The notes: generated from the letters alone by a model not told the origin. Counted from the stretch's first letter, positions 10,697 to 20,403 are shown. The stretch is 64,000 nt of DNA from Comamonas badia DSM 17552 (GCF_000484635.1 NZ_AXVM01000001.1:186001-250000), one strand, 5' to 3'. Made by a program: numbers and translations.

Positions 10697-11431
10697 TCAG
10701 TTGGCGCCGTCAGGCACGAAGACGTAGCCCACACCCCAGACGGTCTGGATGAACCGCGGCGAGGCGGCATCGAGCTCCACCAGCTTGCGCAGGCGCGAAA
10801 CCTGCACATCCAGGCTGCGGTCGAAGGGCTCGAACTCGCGTCCGCGTGCCAGCAGCGCCAGCTTTTCGCGCGACAGCGGCTGGCGCGGGTGGCGCACCAG
10901 CGCCTTGAGCATGGCGAACTCTCCGGTGGTCAGCGGCAGCTCCTCGCCATTGCGCTGCAACGCGCGTGTGCCCAGGTCGAAGGTGAACGGACCGAAGTTG
11001 ACCACTTCGTTCTCGCCCGAAGGCGCGCCCGGCGCTTCCTGCGGCGGGCGCCTACGCAGCACGGCGTGGATGCGCGCCAGCAATTCGCGCGGATTGAAGG
11101 GTTTTCCCAGATAGTCGTCCGCGCCGACCTCCAGGCCGACGATGCGGTCCACGTCCTCGCCCTTCGCCGTCAGCATGATGATGGGCGTGCGGTCGTGCGC
11201 GGCGCGCAGGCGCCGGCAGATCGAGAGGCCGTCCTCGCCCGGCATCATCAGATCCAGCACGATCAGATCGGCCGTCTCGCGCAGCATCAGGCGGTTGAGC
11301 GCCTTGCCGTCCTCGGCCACCATGACCTCGAAGCCTTCCTGCGTCAGGTAGCGGCGCAGCAGGTCGCGAATGCGGGCATCGTCGTCGACGATGAGGATTT
11401 TGTCGGTGCGGGTTGCAGCGCCTGGTGTCAT
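10697..11431 (-). CDS. ompR: OmpR-family response regulator
   Basis: A 244-residue response regulator: receiver domain with acidic pocket (ILIVDDD), phospho-acceptor Asp (LIVLDLMMPGEDG), Thr (MLTAKGE) and Lys (YLGKPFNPREL), then an OmpR/PhoB winged helix ending in VSRLRKLVELD and TVWGVGYVF. Paired with the EnvZ-like kinase downstream, it probably controls outer-membrane or envelope genes. The symbol is given by similarity of both partners to OmpR/EnvZ. Candidate binding sites lie just upstream (see 11450-11527). Confidence 0.88.
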   Translation of the reverse strand: MTPGAATRTDKILIVDDDARIRDLLRRYLTQEGFEVMVAEDGKALNRLMLRETADLIVLDLMMPGEDGLSICRRLRAAHDRTPIIMLTAKGEDVDRIVGLEVGADDYLGKPFNPRELLARIHAVLRRRPPQEAPGAPSGENEVVNFGPFTFDLGTRALQRNGEELPLTTGEFAMLKALVRHPRQPLSREKLALLARGREFEPFDRSLDVQVSRLRKLVELDAASPRFIQTVWGVGYVFVPDGAN

Positions 11432-11449
11432 GAAAACGGCCTCCAGCGA

Positions 11450-11527
11450 ATTTGTAACAACGGCGATTCTGGCCTCGGAATCCGCAAAAATGCCCCGCGG
11501 ACCCGGTGCGCTGACCCACTGTTACAG
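11450..11527. promoter_or_regulatory. Paired GTAACA motifs, candidate OmpR boxes
   Basis: Upstream of the response regulator gene, TTTGTAACAA (11451-11460) and the inverted TGTTACAG (11520-11527) both contain the GTAACA core known from OmpR binding sites. They flank the stretch where the promoter must lie and suggest autoregulation. This is motif and position evidence only. Confidence 0.35.
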
Positions 11528-11553
11528 GTTTTTCGTGTGGCGGCAATGCGCGG

Positions 11554-12336
11554 CTATTGCGCCGTCCACCCGCCGTCCATGTTCCAGGCCGCGCCGCGCA
11601 CGTTGTTGGCGGCCGCAGAGCAGAAGAACACCGCCAGCTCGCCCAGCTCATCGGGTGTGGTGAACTGCATCGAAGGCTCTTTCTCGCCCAGCAGCAGCTT
11701 CTTGGCTTCTTCGTTGGAGACGCCCGCCTCCGCGGCCTTGGCGTCCACCTGTTTTTGCACCAGCGGCGTCAGCACCCAGCCCGGGCAGATGGCGTTGCAG
11801 GTCACGCCGGTCTGCGCGGTTTCCAGTGCCGTCACCTTGGTCAGGCCGATGATGCCGTGCTTGGCCGCAACGTAGGCCGACTTCTGCGCCGACGCCACCA
11901 GGCCGTGCACCGAGGCCACGTTGATGATGCGCCCCCAGTTGTTTGCGAGCATGCCGGGCAGCGCCAGGCGCGAGGTATGAAAGGCACTGGAAAGGTTGAT
12001 GGCGATGATCGCGTCCCAGCGCTCCACCGGAAAATCCTGCACCGCGCTCACATGCTGGATGCCGGCATTGTTCACCAGGATGTCCACGCGCCCGAATTCC
12101 TTCGCGGCGTACTGCATCATGGCCTCGATCTCGGCCGGACGGCTCATGTCCGCGCCGTGGTAGCCGGTACGCACGCCGTGCGCCTTGCCCGCCTGCTCGA
12201 TTTCGCCGCGCGGGCCGTCCACATCGCCGAAACCGTTCAGCACGATGTGCGCGCCCTGGCGTGCCAGCGCCTTGGCAATGCCCAGGCCAATCCCGCTGGT
12301 GGAGCCCGTGACCAATGCCGTTTTACCTTGCAACAT
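11554..12336 (-). CDS. bdhA: D-3-hydroxybutyrate dehydrogenase (SDR)
   Basis: NAD-dependent short-chain dehydrogenase interconverting 3-hydroxybutyrate and acetoacetate, used in PHB mobilisation. The 260-residue length matches bdhA exactly. The glycine motif is TGSTSGIGLGIAKALA, the NNAG motif is LVNNAGIQHVSAV, the catalytic Ser/Tyr/Lys are in NVASVHGLVASAQKSAYVAAKHG, and the C-terminus is WNMDGGWTAQ. The frame is open far upstream, but ATG 12336 gives the family N-terminus MLQGKTALVTG. A possible PhaR-like motif is found in the 60-base gap to the divergent hydrolase. A second copy of the same family lies at 38112-38927. Confidence 0.93.
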   Translation of the reverse strand: MLQGKTALVTGSTSGIGLGIAKALARQGAHIVLNGFGDVDGPRGEIEQAGKAHGVRTGYHGADMSRPAEIEAMMQYAAKEFGRVDILVNNAGIQHVSAVQDFPVERWDAIIAINLSSAFHTSRLALPGMLANNWGRIINVASVHGLVASAQKSAYVAAKHGIIGLTKVTALETAQTGVTCNAICPGWVLTPLVQKQVDAKAAEAGVSNEEAKKLLLGEKEPSMQFTTPDELGELAVFFCSAAANNVRGAAWNMDGGWTAQ

Positions 12337-12381
12337 GAAGAAACCTCCGAATGAATTAGGATGCAACACAGCCATTATTGA

Positions 12382-12397
12382 TCGCTGCGCTGCAACA
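12382..12397. promoter_or_regulatory. TGC-rich motif resembling the phaP upstream repeats
   Basis: TCGCTGCGCTGCAACA matches 13 of 16 bases of the motif duplicated upstream of phaP (28998-29072). It lies between divergent bdhA and the alpha/beta hydrolase gene, abutting the latter's start codon. It could link bdhA to the PHA regulon if the motif is a PhaR site. The base pattern is GC-rich, so chance similarity is possible. Confidence 0.3.
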
Positions 12398-13341
12398 TGG
12401 ATACACCGATTGAACCCACCCTGCACCACGTCACCTGCCCCGGTGCTGTCGCCCAAGGCAGGGCCGAGGGTCACCGCATGGCGTACTGGGAATGGAACGC
12501 CACCGGCGACCCGGCACACCCGCACGTCATCGTCTGCGTGCATGGCCTGTCGCGCCAGGGGCGGGATTTCGACACGCTGGCGCGCGCGCTGGCGCCGCAG
12601 GCCCGCGTCATCTGCCCCGACGTGGTCGGCCGCGGCGAAAGCGACTGGCTGCAAGACCCGCAGGGCTACCAGATTCCGCTGTACGGCGGCGACATGCTGG
12701 CCATGCTGGCGCAGGTGCACAGCGAAGGCGCGATCCAGGCGCTGGACTGGGTCGGCACCAGCATGGGCGGGCTGATCGGCATGGGGCTCGCGGGGCAGCC
12801 CGGCCTGCCCCTGCCCGCGCCGATACGCCGGCTGGTGCTCAACGACGTCGGGCCTTCGCTCAACTGGGAGGCGCTGCAGCGCATCGGCCAATACCTGGGC
12901 GCCCCGCTGCGCTTTGCCAGCGAGCAGCAGGGCGCCGACGCGCTCTGGGCCATCTCCACCTCCTTCGGTCCGCATACGCCCGGGCAATGGCTGGCGCTGA
13001 GCCGCCCCATGCTGCGCCCCGCGCCGGAAGGCGGCTTCAGGCTGCACTACGACCCGGCGATCGCCATCCCGTTCAAAAGCCTCACGCCGCAGATGGCCAG
13101 GGACGGCGAAACGCTGGTATGGCAGCTCTACGACCAGATCAAGGCCGGCACCCTGCTGCTGCGCGGCGCTGTGTCCGATCTGCTCACGCCCGACACCGCG
13201 GCGCAGATGCTGCAGCGCGGTCCGCGCCCGCGCATGATGGAGTTTGCCGGCATAGGACATGCCCCCACGCTGGTGGCCGCCGATCAGGTGGCCGCCGTCA
13301 CGCAATTTCTGTTCGCGCCGGAGGCAACGCAGAACGCATGA
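12397..13341 (+). CDS. Alpha/beta-fold hydrolase
   Basis: A 314-residue cytoplasmic hydrolase. The oxyanion motif is CVHGLSRQGRDFDTLA, the nucleophile Ser lies in VGTSMGGLIGM (GxSxG), the acid is probably in LLLRGAVSDLLTP, and the His in GIGHAPTLVA. Substrate unknown. Its stop overlaps the relA start in ATGA (13338-13341), so the two proteins are likely translated in a coupled manner. It is divergent from bdhA, which raises the possibility of a role in 3-hydroxybutyrate oligomer or ester hydrolysis; this is inference only. Confidence 0.88.
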   Translation: MDTPIEPTLHHVTCPGAVAQGRAEGHRMAYWEWNATGDPAHPHVIVCVHGLSRQGRDFDTLARALAPQARVICPDVVGRGESDWLQDPQGYQIPLYGGDMLAMLAQVHSEGAIQALDWVGTSMGGLIGMGLAGQPGLPLPAPIRRLVLNDVGPSLNWEALQRIGQYLGAPLRFASEQQGADALWAISTSFGPHTPGQWLALSRPMLRPAPEGGFRLHYDPAIAIPFKSLTPQMARDGETLVWQLYDQIKAGTLLLRGAVSDLLTPDTAAQMLQRGPRPRMMEFAGIGHAPTLVAADQVAAVTQFLFAPEATQNA

Positions 13342-15614
13342 AGAGCAGCACGCTCCCGTTGACGACAGCGACCGCGACCGCGGCAGCGGCAGCGACGACA
13401 GTGCGCAGCGAGGCACAGCGCCCGGAGCCGCTGCCGCATCTGATCGCCGCCACGGCCAACGCCGTCGCGGATCTGGACCTGCACCCGCAGGAAGCACTGC
13501 GGCGCGCGCGCGCCTTTGCCGAACCGCTGCTGGCGGGCGAAACGCTGGACTCCGGTGAAAACACGCTGGCGCATGCCGACGCGATCGCGCAAATCCTGCG
13601 CCAGCTCGGCAGCTCCGAGACCATGCAGGCTGCCATCTACCTGGTGCACACCTGCGCCCACCTGGCGCGGCCCGAGGAGATCATCGCCAAGGCCTTCAGC
13701 CCCAACTTCGCGCAGCTGGCGGTGGAAACCACCAAGCTCATGCGCGTGCAGCGCGTGGCGCGCGAAGCGCACACCACGCGCATGCCGATGGACAGCACGC
13801 AGCTGCAGACCGAGAACGTGCGCAAGATGCTGCTCGCATTCTCGCGCGACCTGCGCGTGGTGCTGCTGCGCCTGGCCTCGCGCCTGCAGACCATGCGCTA
13901 CTACGCGTCGGTCAAAAAGCCTGTTTCGCCCGCGATGGCCAGCGAGACGCTGCAGGTCTTCGCGCCGCTGGCCAACCGCCTGGGCATCTGGCAGCTCAAA
14001 TGGGAGCTGGAAGACCTGGCGTTTCGCGGGCTCGAACCCGACACCTACCGCGACGTGGCGCGCCTGCTCGACGAAAAGCGCACCGAACGCGAGGCCTATG
14101 TCGAGCAGCTGCGCACGCGGCTGGAACACGAGTTGCGGGCGCAGGGCATACAGGCCAAGGTCTCGGGCCGGCCCAAGCACATCTACAGCATCGTCAAGAA
14201 GATGCGCGGCAAATCGCTCAGCTTCGACCAGGTCTATGACCTGCACGCGCTGCGCGTCATCGTGCCCAGCGTGAAGGAGTGCTACGCCACGCTGAGCTGG
14301 GTGCACAGCCACTACCAGTCGATCGAATCCGAATTCGACGACTACATCGCCAAGCCCAAGCCCAATGGCTACCAGTCGCTGCACACCGTGGTGCGCGACG
14401 CGGATGGCAAGGCGATCGAGATCCAGATCCGCAGCCAGGCCATGCACGACCATGCCGAAAGCGGCGTGGCGGCCCACTGGGCCTACAAGGAAGCGGGGAC
14501 CAAGGGCTACGCCGGCGTGAGCGCGGCGAGCGACTACGACGCCAAGATCGCCGTGCTGCGCCAGCTGCTCGCGTGGGAGCGCGACCTGGCCGGCAGCGCC
14601 AGCCACAGCACGCTGTTCGAGGATCGCATCTACGTGCTCACGCCCGACGCCGCGGTGATCGAGCTGCCGCAGGGCGCCACGCCGGTGGACTTCGCCTATG
14701 CGGTGCACACCAGCGTCGGTCACCGCTGCCGCGGCGCCAAGGTGGACGGCAGCATGGTGCCGCTCAACACCGCGCTGCAGAACGGCCAGACGGTGGAAAT
14801 CACCACCGCCAAGGAAGGCCGCCCCTCGCGCGACTGGCTCAACCCGGAACTGGGCTACTTGACCAGCCCGCGCGCCAAGGCCAAGGTGCGCGCCTGGTTC
14901 AACGCCGAACAGCTGGAGCACACCATCGCCCGCGGACGCGAGCTGGTGGAAAAACTGCTGCAGCGCGAGGGCAAGACCGCCCTCAGGCACGACGACCTCG
15001 CGGCGCAGCTGGGTTTCAAGACGGCGGAAGCCTTGTTTGAAGTAGTGGGCAAGGACGAGCTCTCGCTGCGCTCCATCGAACAGCTGCTGCGCCCGCAGCC
15101 CGCGGACGCGTCAGTGGTGCCGGAGCCCTCCACGCGCAGAAAGGCCCGCAGCGATGCCGCCGGCCAGGGCGCCGTGCTGGTCGTCGGCATAGGCTCGCTG
15201 ATGACGCAGCTGGCCAAGTGCTGCAAGCCCGCGCCGCCCGACGACATCCGCGGCTTCGTCACGCGCGGCAAGGGCGTGAGCGTGCACCGCGCCGATTGCA
15301 GCAACTTCCGCGAGCTCGCCGCACGCCACGAAGAGCGCGTGATCGACGTCGCCTGGGGCCATGACGCACGCCCCGAGCGCGAGGTCTACCCCATGGACGT
15401 GGCCATCGAAGCCACCGACCGCCAGGGCCTGCTGCGCGACATCTCGGATGTCTTCACGCGCGAGAAGACCAACGTCATCGGCGTGCAGACGCAATCCGTC
15501 AAGGGCAGCGCCTGGATGGTCTTCACGGTGGAGGTGCCCGACACCGAGCGGCTGAACAAGGTGCTCGCCATCGTTGCCGCCGTGCCGGGCGTGCGCACGG
15601 CCCGCAGGCGCTGA
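13338..15614 (+). CDS. relA: RelA-type (p)ppGpp synthetase
   Basis: Ribosome-associated GTP/GDP pyrophosphokinase of the stringent response; 758 residues from ATG 13338. Domain order: degenerate HD domain (about 60-200), synthetase (about 240-380), TGS (about 430-490, YVLTPDAAVIELPQGATPVD), and C-terminal zinc-finger/ACT region. Where bifunctional Rel/SpoT proteins carry HDxxED, this protein reads LVHTCAHLARPEE, so hydrolase activity is probably lost. The synthetase has the EFDDY signature of RelA rather than the RFKDY of SpoT. Start choice: the frame runs open upstream through the hydrolase gene, but the ATGA overlap marks the start. A separate SpoT should exist elsewhere in the genome. Confidence 0.94.
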   Translation: MKSSTLPLTTATATAAAAATTVRSEAQRPEPLPHLIAATANAVADLDLHPQEALRRARAFAEPLLAGETLDSGENTLAHADAIAQILRQLGSSETMQAAIYLVHTCAHLARPEEIIAKAFSPNFAQLAVETTKLMRVQRVAREAHTTRMPMDSTQLQTENVRKMLLAFSRDLRVVLLRLASRLQTMRYYASVKKPVSPAMASETLQVFAPLANRLGIWQLKWELEDLAFRGLEPDTYRDVARLLDEKRTEREAYVEQLRTRLEHELRAQGIQAKVSGRPKHIYSIVKKMRGKSLSFDQVYDLHALRVIVPSVKECYATLSWVHSHYQSIESEFDDYIAKPKPNGYQSLHTVVRDADGKAIEIQIRSQAMHDHAESGVAAHWAYKEAGTKGYAGVSAASDYDAKIAVLRQLLAWERDLAGSASHSTLFEDRIYVLTPDAAVIELPQGATPVDFAYAVHTSVGHRCRGAKVDGSMVPLNTALQNGQTVEITTAKEGRPSRDWLNPELGYLTSPRAKAKVRAWFNAEQLEHTIARGRELVEKLLQREGKTALRHDDLAAQLGFKTAEALFEVVGKDELSLRSIEQLLRPQPADASVVPEPSTRRKARSDAAGQGAVLVVGIGSLMTQLAKCCKPAPPDDIRGFVTRGKGVSVHRADCSNFRELAARHEERVIDVAWGHDARPEREVYPMDVAIEATDRQGLLRDISDVFTREKTNVIGVQTQSVKGSAWMVFTVEVPDTERLNKVLAIVAAVPGVRTARRR

Positions 15615-15666
15615 ATTTCGGCGATCCTCCGTTTTTTCTTGCTAGAATCGCATGCTTCGGTAGAAC

Positions 15667-15743
15667 AGGCGCGTAGCTCAGCTGGTTAGAGCACCACCTT
15701 GACATGGTGGGGGTCGTTGGTTCGAGTCCAATCGCGCCTACCA
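15667..15743 (+). tRNA. tRNA-Val (anticodon GAC)
   Basis: A complete 77-base cloverleaf: acceptor AGGCGCG pairs with CGCGCCT; D arm GCTC..GAGC; anticodon stem CCACC/GGTGG with loop TTGACAT (anticodon GAC at 15701-15703); T arm with TTCGAGT loop; encoded CCA end. A -10-like TAGAAT lies at 15643-15648. It follows relA and ends before a terminator hairpin, so it appears to be a single-tRNA unit. Confidence 0.97.
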
Positions 15744-15751
15744 ATGAAATC

Positions 15752-16917
<1,166 letters not shown>

Positions 16918-16924
16918 TCACCGC

Positions 16925-17647
16925 ATGACAAGTACCGAAGCACCGCGCGAAATCGCGCCTGGCCTCGTCGTGCAGGGCATCGCCACGCCGCTCTGCCTGG
17001 GCGATTTCAAACTGCTGGCCTGCGACATGGATTCGACGCTGATCAGCATCGAATGCGTGGACGAAATCGCCGCCGCCGTCGGCAGGAAGGCCGAGGTCTC
17101 GGCCATCACCGAAGCGGCGATGCAAGGCCATATCGCCGATTACAAGGAAAGCCTGCGCCAGCGCGTGGCGCTGCTCGCGGGCGTGACGCTGGCGCAGCTC
17201 GAAGCCATCTACGCCGAGCGCCTGCGCATCAACCCCGGCGCCGAGGCGCTGATGCGGGCGGCGCAGGCCGCGGGCCTGGCAACGCTGCTGGTCTCGGGCG
17301 GTTTCACGTTTTTCTCGGACCGCGTCAAGGCACGGCTCGGCATCCGGTTCGCGCGCTCCAACGTGCTTGAAATTTCCAACGGGCGCCTGACCGGGCGCAT
17401 GGTGGACCAGAGCTGGGGCGACATCTGCGACGGCGCCGAAAAGCGCCGCGCCCTGCTGGAGCTGGCCTCCCTCATGGGCATCGCGCCGCAGCAGGCGATT
17501 GCCATGGGCGACGGCGCCAACGACCTGCCCATGATGGGCGTTGCCGGCCTTTCCGTGGCCTACCACGCCAAGCCCGCGGTGCGCGCGCAGGCGAATGTGG
17601 CCATCAACGAAGGCGGACTGGACCGCCTGTTGGACGTTTTTGCATGA
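16925..17647 (+). CDS. serB: Phosphoserine phosphatase
   Basis: HAD-superfamily phosphatase performing the last step of serine synthesis. The 240-residue protein has the nucleophile motif ACDMDSTLISIECVDE (catalytic DxD), motif II (LLVSGGFTFFSDRV), the Lys region, and motif III (AMGDGANDLPMMGVAG). Length and motifs match SerB without the N-terminal ACT domain found in some relatives. It is seven bases downstream of the deaminase gene and likely co-transcribed. Confidence 0.95.
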   Translation: MTSTEAPREIAPGLVVQGIATPLCLGDFKLLACDMDSTLISIECVDEIAAAVGRKAEVSAITEAAMQGHIADYKESLRQRVALLAGVTLAQLEAIYAERLRINPGAEALMRAAQAAGLATLLVSGGFTFFSDRVKARLGIRFARSNVLEISNGRLTGRMVDQSWGDICDGAEKRRALLELASLMGIAPQQAIAMGDGANDLPMMGVAGLSVAYHAKPAVRAQANVAINEGGLDRLLDVFA

Positions 17648-17704
17648 ACAGGCGCGCGGTCCCTGCGCTTTTGCACTCGGGTCACGCAATACGATCGTGC
17701 TAAA

Positions 17705-17729
17705 GACTGCGCGACAAACCCGCGCAGTC
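17705..17729 (+). promoter_or_regulatory. Hairpin between serB and the phosphotransferase gene
   Basis: GACTGCGCG-ACAAACC-CGCGCAGTC is a perfect nine-base stem with a seven-base loop. It lacks a T-run, so it may be a weak terminator of serB or part of the 5' leader of the following gene. Confidence 0.5.
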
Positions 17730-17764
17730 CAGCAATGCAAAATCACACAGAAAGAGGGAGCACC

Positions 17765-18740
17765 ATGACCAGCGACACACCGCCGACTTGGGAAGAGCAA
17801 CTGGGCGAGCAGGCTGCTGCTGCCCTGGCAGCCAACCCATCCCTTCCCCGATCGCGCCAGCGCCCGACGCTCACGCTGATCAGCTGGAACCGCTCGGTGG
17901 CGGATTCACAGAAGGTCTACCGGATCGAGCACGGCGCACGCCCCAGTGACCGCTACGTGTTGCTGGTATCACCGCAAGACTTCCCCGACGCAAGCGCCGA
18001 CGAGGCCGCGCGAATGCAGGCCATGAAGGCCAGGCTGGGACCGCGCACCGGGCGCGTCATCCTTGACGTGCTTGGCCAAGGCCGGGTTGGCGGCCGTTCG
18101 TTTTTCATCGTGCCGCACTGCAGGCCGCTGCCGCACGGACGCTTCGCGGGCCGCATCGCGCGCTGGCGCGCGCAAGGCCCGGTACTGCAGTGGCTGCGCG
18201 AGGTCTGCGCGCTGGGCGTCGGCACACCGCACACCGCACACCGCACACCGCACACCGCACACCGCACACCGCACACCGCACACCGCACACCAGGAGTTTC
18301 TCGCTTCTCTCGCCGCCTTGCAGGACATGGCCGCGCTGCCTGATGGGCTGCGCCGCGCCGCACAGGAGCAGGCACGCCTGCTGAATGCGGGCGAGGTGCG
18401 CGCCCACCACGTCCCGATGCACGGCGACCTGTGGAAAGGCAACATCCTGCGCCAGCACGACGGCAGCCTCGCACTCATCGACTGGGCAGGCAGCGAAGTC
18501 CAGGGCTATGCGATGTACGGGCTGATCCGCGCCGCCATTTCGCTGGGCGTGTCGCGGCGGCGCCTGGCCGTCGAGATCGAGTGGCATCGCCAGGCCCTGG
18601 GCGGCTCAAGACACCTGCCGGAGCTGCACCTGCTGGGCGCGCTCGGGCACTACGCACGGCACCTGGGGGAATTTCCGCCGGATCGATTCGCCACGTCGGC
18701 GCAAGAATGTTACGCCGTGTTCCTGTCGGCGCAAGCCTGA
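17765..18740 (+). pseudogene. APH/choline-kinase-like phosphotransferase split by a 7-bp tandem repeat (probable phase-OFF allele)
   Basis: The first half (17765 to a stop at 18341-18343, 192 residues) and the second half (frame of 18063-18740) are two pieces of one kinase. The second half carries the phosphotransferase Brenner motif HGDLWKGNILRQHDG, then LALIDWAGSEVQG with the metal-binding Asp. The frames switch inside the tandem repeat 18223-18291. As sequenced, translation enters a wrong frame after the repeat and stops; loss of one 7-base unit (or gain of two) would restore a 322-residue protein. Start ATG 17765 has a good GGGAG ribosome site. Substrate unknown; the family includes choline and aminoglycoside kinases. 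A glycosyltransferase begins six bases later. It could equally be a dead gene or an assembly error in the repeat. Confidence 0.78.
18223..18291 (+). repeat. Heptanucleotide tandem repeat (CACACCG, 9 full copies plus 6 bases)
   Basis: Sixty-nine bases of perfect CACACCG units. Since seven is not divisible by three, all three frames encode rotations of the same heptapeptide (HTAHRTP), and none contains a stop. The opposite strand is also open, giving GVRCAVC. Copy-number change by slipped-strand mispairing would therefore shift the frame of the surrounding kinase gene without any other damage. Unit counts congruent to 2 modulo 3 (5, 8, 11) read through; nine, as here, does not. Confidence 0.95.
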
Positions 18741-18746
18741 ACCACC

Positions 18747-19913
18747 ATGCCTGCAGCACACGCCATGTCCCATGCCTCAGCATGCCTGATCGTCTCTCCC
18801 ATTCCCGTCCTGCGCGCCGGCGATCAATGGCGCACGCTGGACCTGTGGGCGCGCGACGTGAACGCGCAATGCACGCAGATTCCCGTGACGCTGGTCTGCC
18901 CGGTCGCCGCCCAGCTGTCGCACCACCACGCGCCACTGGCCCCCGCGATCCGCGTCATCGCGCAGGACGACCGCGATGCGCTGGCACATGCCATCGCCCG
19001 CGCCCGCTTCGTGCAGATTCCAGGACACACAGGCTGGCGCAATTCGGCCCTGGCACGCCAGGTCCTGAAGCTCGCACGCAGCCAGGGCAAGCCGGTGTTC
19101 CTCGGCATCTCCAGCAACCGCGCGCGCACGGCGCTGCTCAACAGCCGCCAGCACGGTGTGGCACGCTACGCCCTGGGACTGCTGCGTTATGCCGACATCC
19201 GCTTCACCCAGCGCTGGCTGGCGCGGCGTTGCACCGGCGTTTTCGTGGTCGGGGCCGGGCTCACCGCGCTGGTGCGCGGTGCCAACGCCAACGTGCATGT
19301 GGGCATTGCCAGCTGGGTCAGCGCACAGGACATCCAAACCGAGCGCCCACCCGCGCCGCCCACACTGCGCATCTGCATGGCGGGGCGGCTTGAGCCGATG
19401 AAGGGCTTTTCCGTCGGACTGGCGGCGCTTGAAGCCCTCAAGGCGCGGATGGCCATGGACATCACGCTGATCGGCAGCGGGCCCGAGGAAGCGGCGCTCA
19501 AGGCAGCCGCATCACAGCGCGGGCTGCACGTGCGGTTTCTCGCGCCCATCGCCTACCCCGGGCCGTTTTTTGCGCTGCTGGACCAGCAGGACCTGGTCTT
19601 GCTGACCAACCTGAACGACGAGCAGCCACGCCTGGTGTTCGACGCGCTGTGCCGCGGCGCCCTGCCCGTATGCCCCGATGCGGCGGCCTATGCCGCGCTC
19701 GGTCTGGACCGGCTCCTGCTTTACCGCCAGGGCGATGCACAGGCGCTGGCACAATGCGTCCGCGGTCTTGAAGATCCCGATGTGCGCGGGGAATTGCGTG
19801 TGCTGTCCGCCGCACTGCTGCAACGCCATACCCTCGATGCCATGCATAGCGATCGCCTCGCATGGATGCAGACTTCGGCCGCACGTATTGGCTCCGCACC
19901 AGCCAGCCCCTGA
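18747..19913 (+). CDS. Glycosyltransferase, GT4-like
   Basis: A 388-residue glycosyltransferase with GT-B character. The C-terminal domain opens RICMAGRLEPMKGFSVGLAA, the usual sugar-nucleotide domain entry of GT4 enzymes, and continues with ITLIGSGPEEAALK; the later DEQPRLVFDALCRGALPV is the acceptor/donor loop region. The donor and acceptor are not recognisable. An alternative start is ATG 18765. It follows the repeat-split phosphotransferase after six bases, so the pair probably acts on one surface polysaccharide or lipid, and switching the kinase frame may also affect its expression by polarity. Confidence 0.8.
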   Translation: MPAAHAMSHASACLIVSPIPVLRAGDQWRTLDLWARDVNAQCTQIPVTLVCPVAAQLSHHHAPLAPAIRVIAQDDRDALAHAIARARFVQIPGHTGWRNSALARQVLKLARSQGKPVFLGISSNRARTALLNSRQHGVARYALGLLRYADIRFTQRWLARRCTGVFVVGAGLTALVRGANANVHVGIASWVSAQDIQTERPPAPPTLRICMAGRLEPMKGFSVGLAALEALKARMAMDITLIGSGPEEAALKAAASQRGLHVRFLAPIAYPGPFFALLDQQDLVLLTNLNDEQPRLVFDALCRGALPVCPDAAAYAALGLDRLLLYRQGDAQALAQCVRGLEDPDVRGELRVLSAALLQRHTLDAMHSDRLAWMQTSAARIGSAPASP

Positions 19914-19926
19914 CCTGTCCAGCCCC

Positions 19927-20334
19927 ATGCCCGCCAGCCTGCCCGCCGTCCTCGCCATCTGCATCGGCGCAAGCGCAGGCGCACTGTCGCGCTGGGTGCT
20001 GGGCATCTGGCTCAACACCCCTGGCGCCTTCCTGCCCTGGGGCACGCTGGCCGCCAACCTGATCGGCGGCTACCTGATCGGGCTGGCCATTGGCGCCTTT
20101 GAAGCCTGGCCGCAGATCGATCCCGTCTGGCGGCTGGCGCTGGTCACCGGCTTTCTGGGTGCACTCACCACGTTTTCCACCTTCTCCGCCGAGGTGGTGG
20201 GCCTGCTCACCCAGGGGCGGCTGGGCCACGCGCTGGTGGTCGCCACGCTGCACCTGGCAGGGTCGCTGACCATGACCTGGCTTGGGCTGCAGACACTCGC
20301 GCCGCTCATGGCCCACGCAAGGTCTGGGTTATAA
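19927..20334 (+). CDS. crcB: Fluoride ion channel CrcB/Fluc
   Basis: Small inner-membrane fluoride exporter, a dual-topology dimer; 135 residues with four hydrophobic segments. Family motifs: GALSRWVLGIWLN, GTLAANLIGGYLIG (the conserved Asn), and TGFLGALTTFSTFSAEV (the phenylalanine-box region). Length is typical. It starts 13 bases after the glycosyltransferase, and no fluoride riboswitch is seen upstream, so it is expressed from that transcript or a promoter inside it. Confidence 0.92.
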   Translation: MPASLPAVLAICIGASAGALSRWVLGIWLNTPGAFLPWGTLAANLIGGYLIGLAIGAFEAWPQIDPVWRLALVTGFLGALTTFSTFSAEVVGLLTQGRLGHALVVATLHLAGSLTMTWLGLQTLAPLMAHARSGL

Positions 20335-20403
20335 CGCTATTTTTTGTGGAGCTGCCAGCGCAACAGTGACGCGCGGCAGTGGCATTTTTTATCAAATTTC
20401 GCC

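Noticed and set aside
12492-13337. In-frame extension of relA upstream through the hydrolase gene
   Set aside because: The ATGA overlap and the loss of hydrolase motifs in that frame show that relA begins at 13338.
12336-13497. Upstream extension of the bdhA frame into a 647-codon protein
   Set aside because: The extra residues lie antisense to the hydrolase and relA genes and do not resemble any protein; bdhA similarity starts exactly at ATG 12336.
18223-18291. CRISPR array or minisatellite of a structural protein
   Set aside because: Units are contiguous, seven bases long and without spacers, so it is a tandem repeat; the encoded heptapeptide has no function recognisable apart from bridging two kinase halves.
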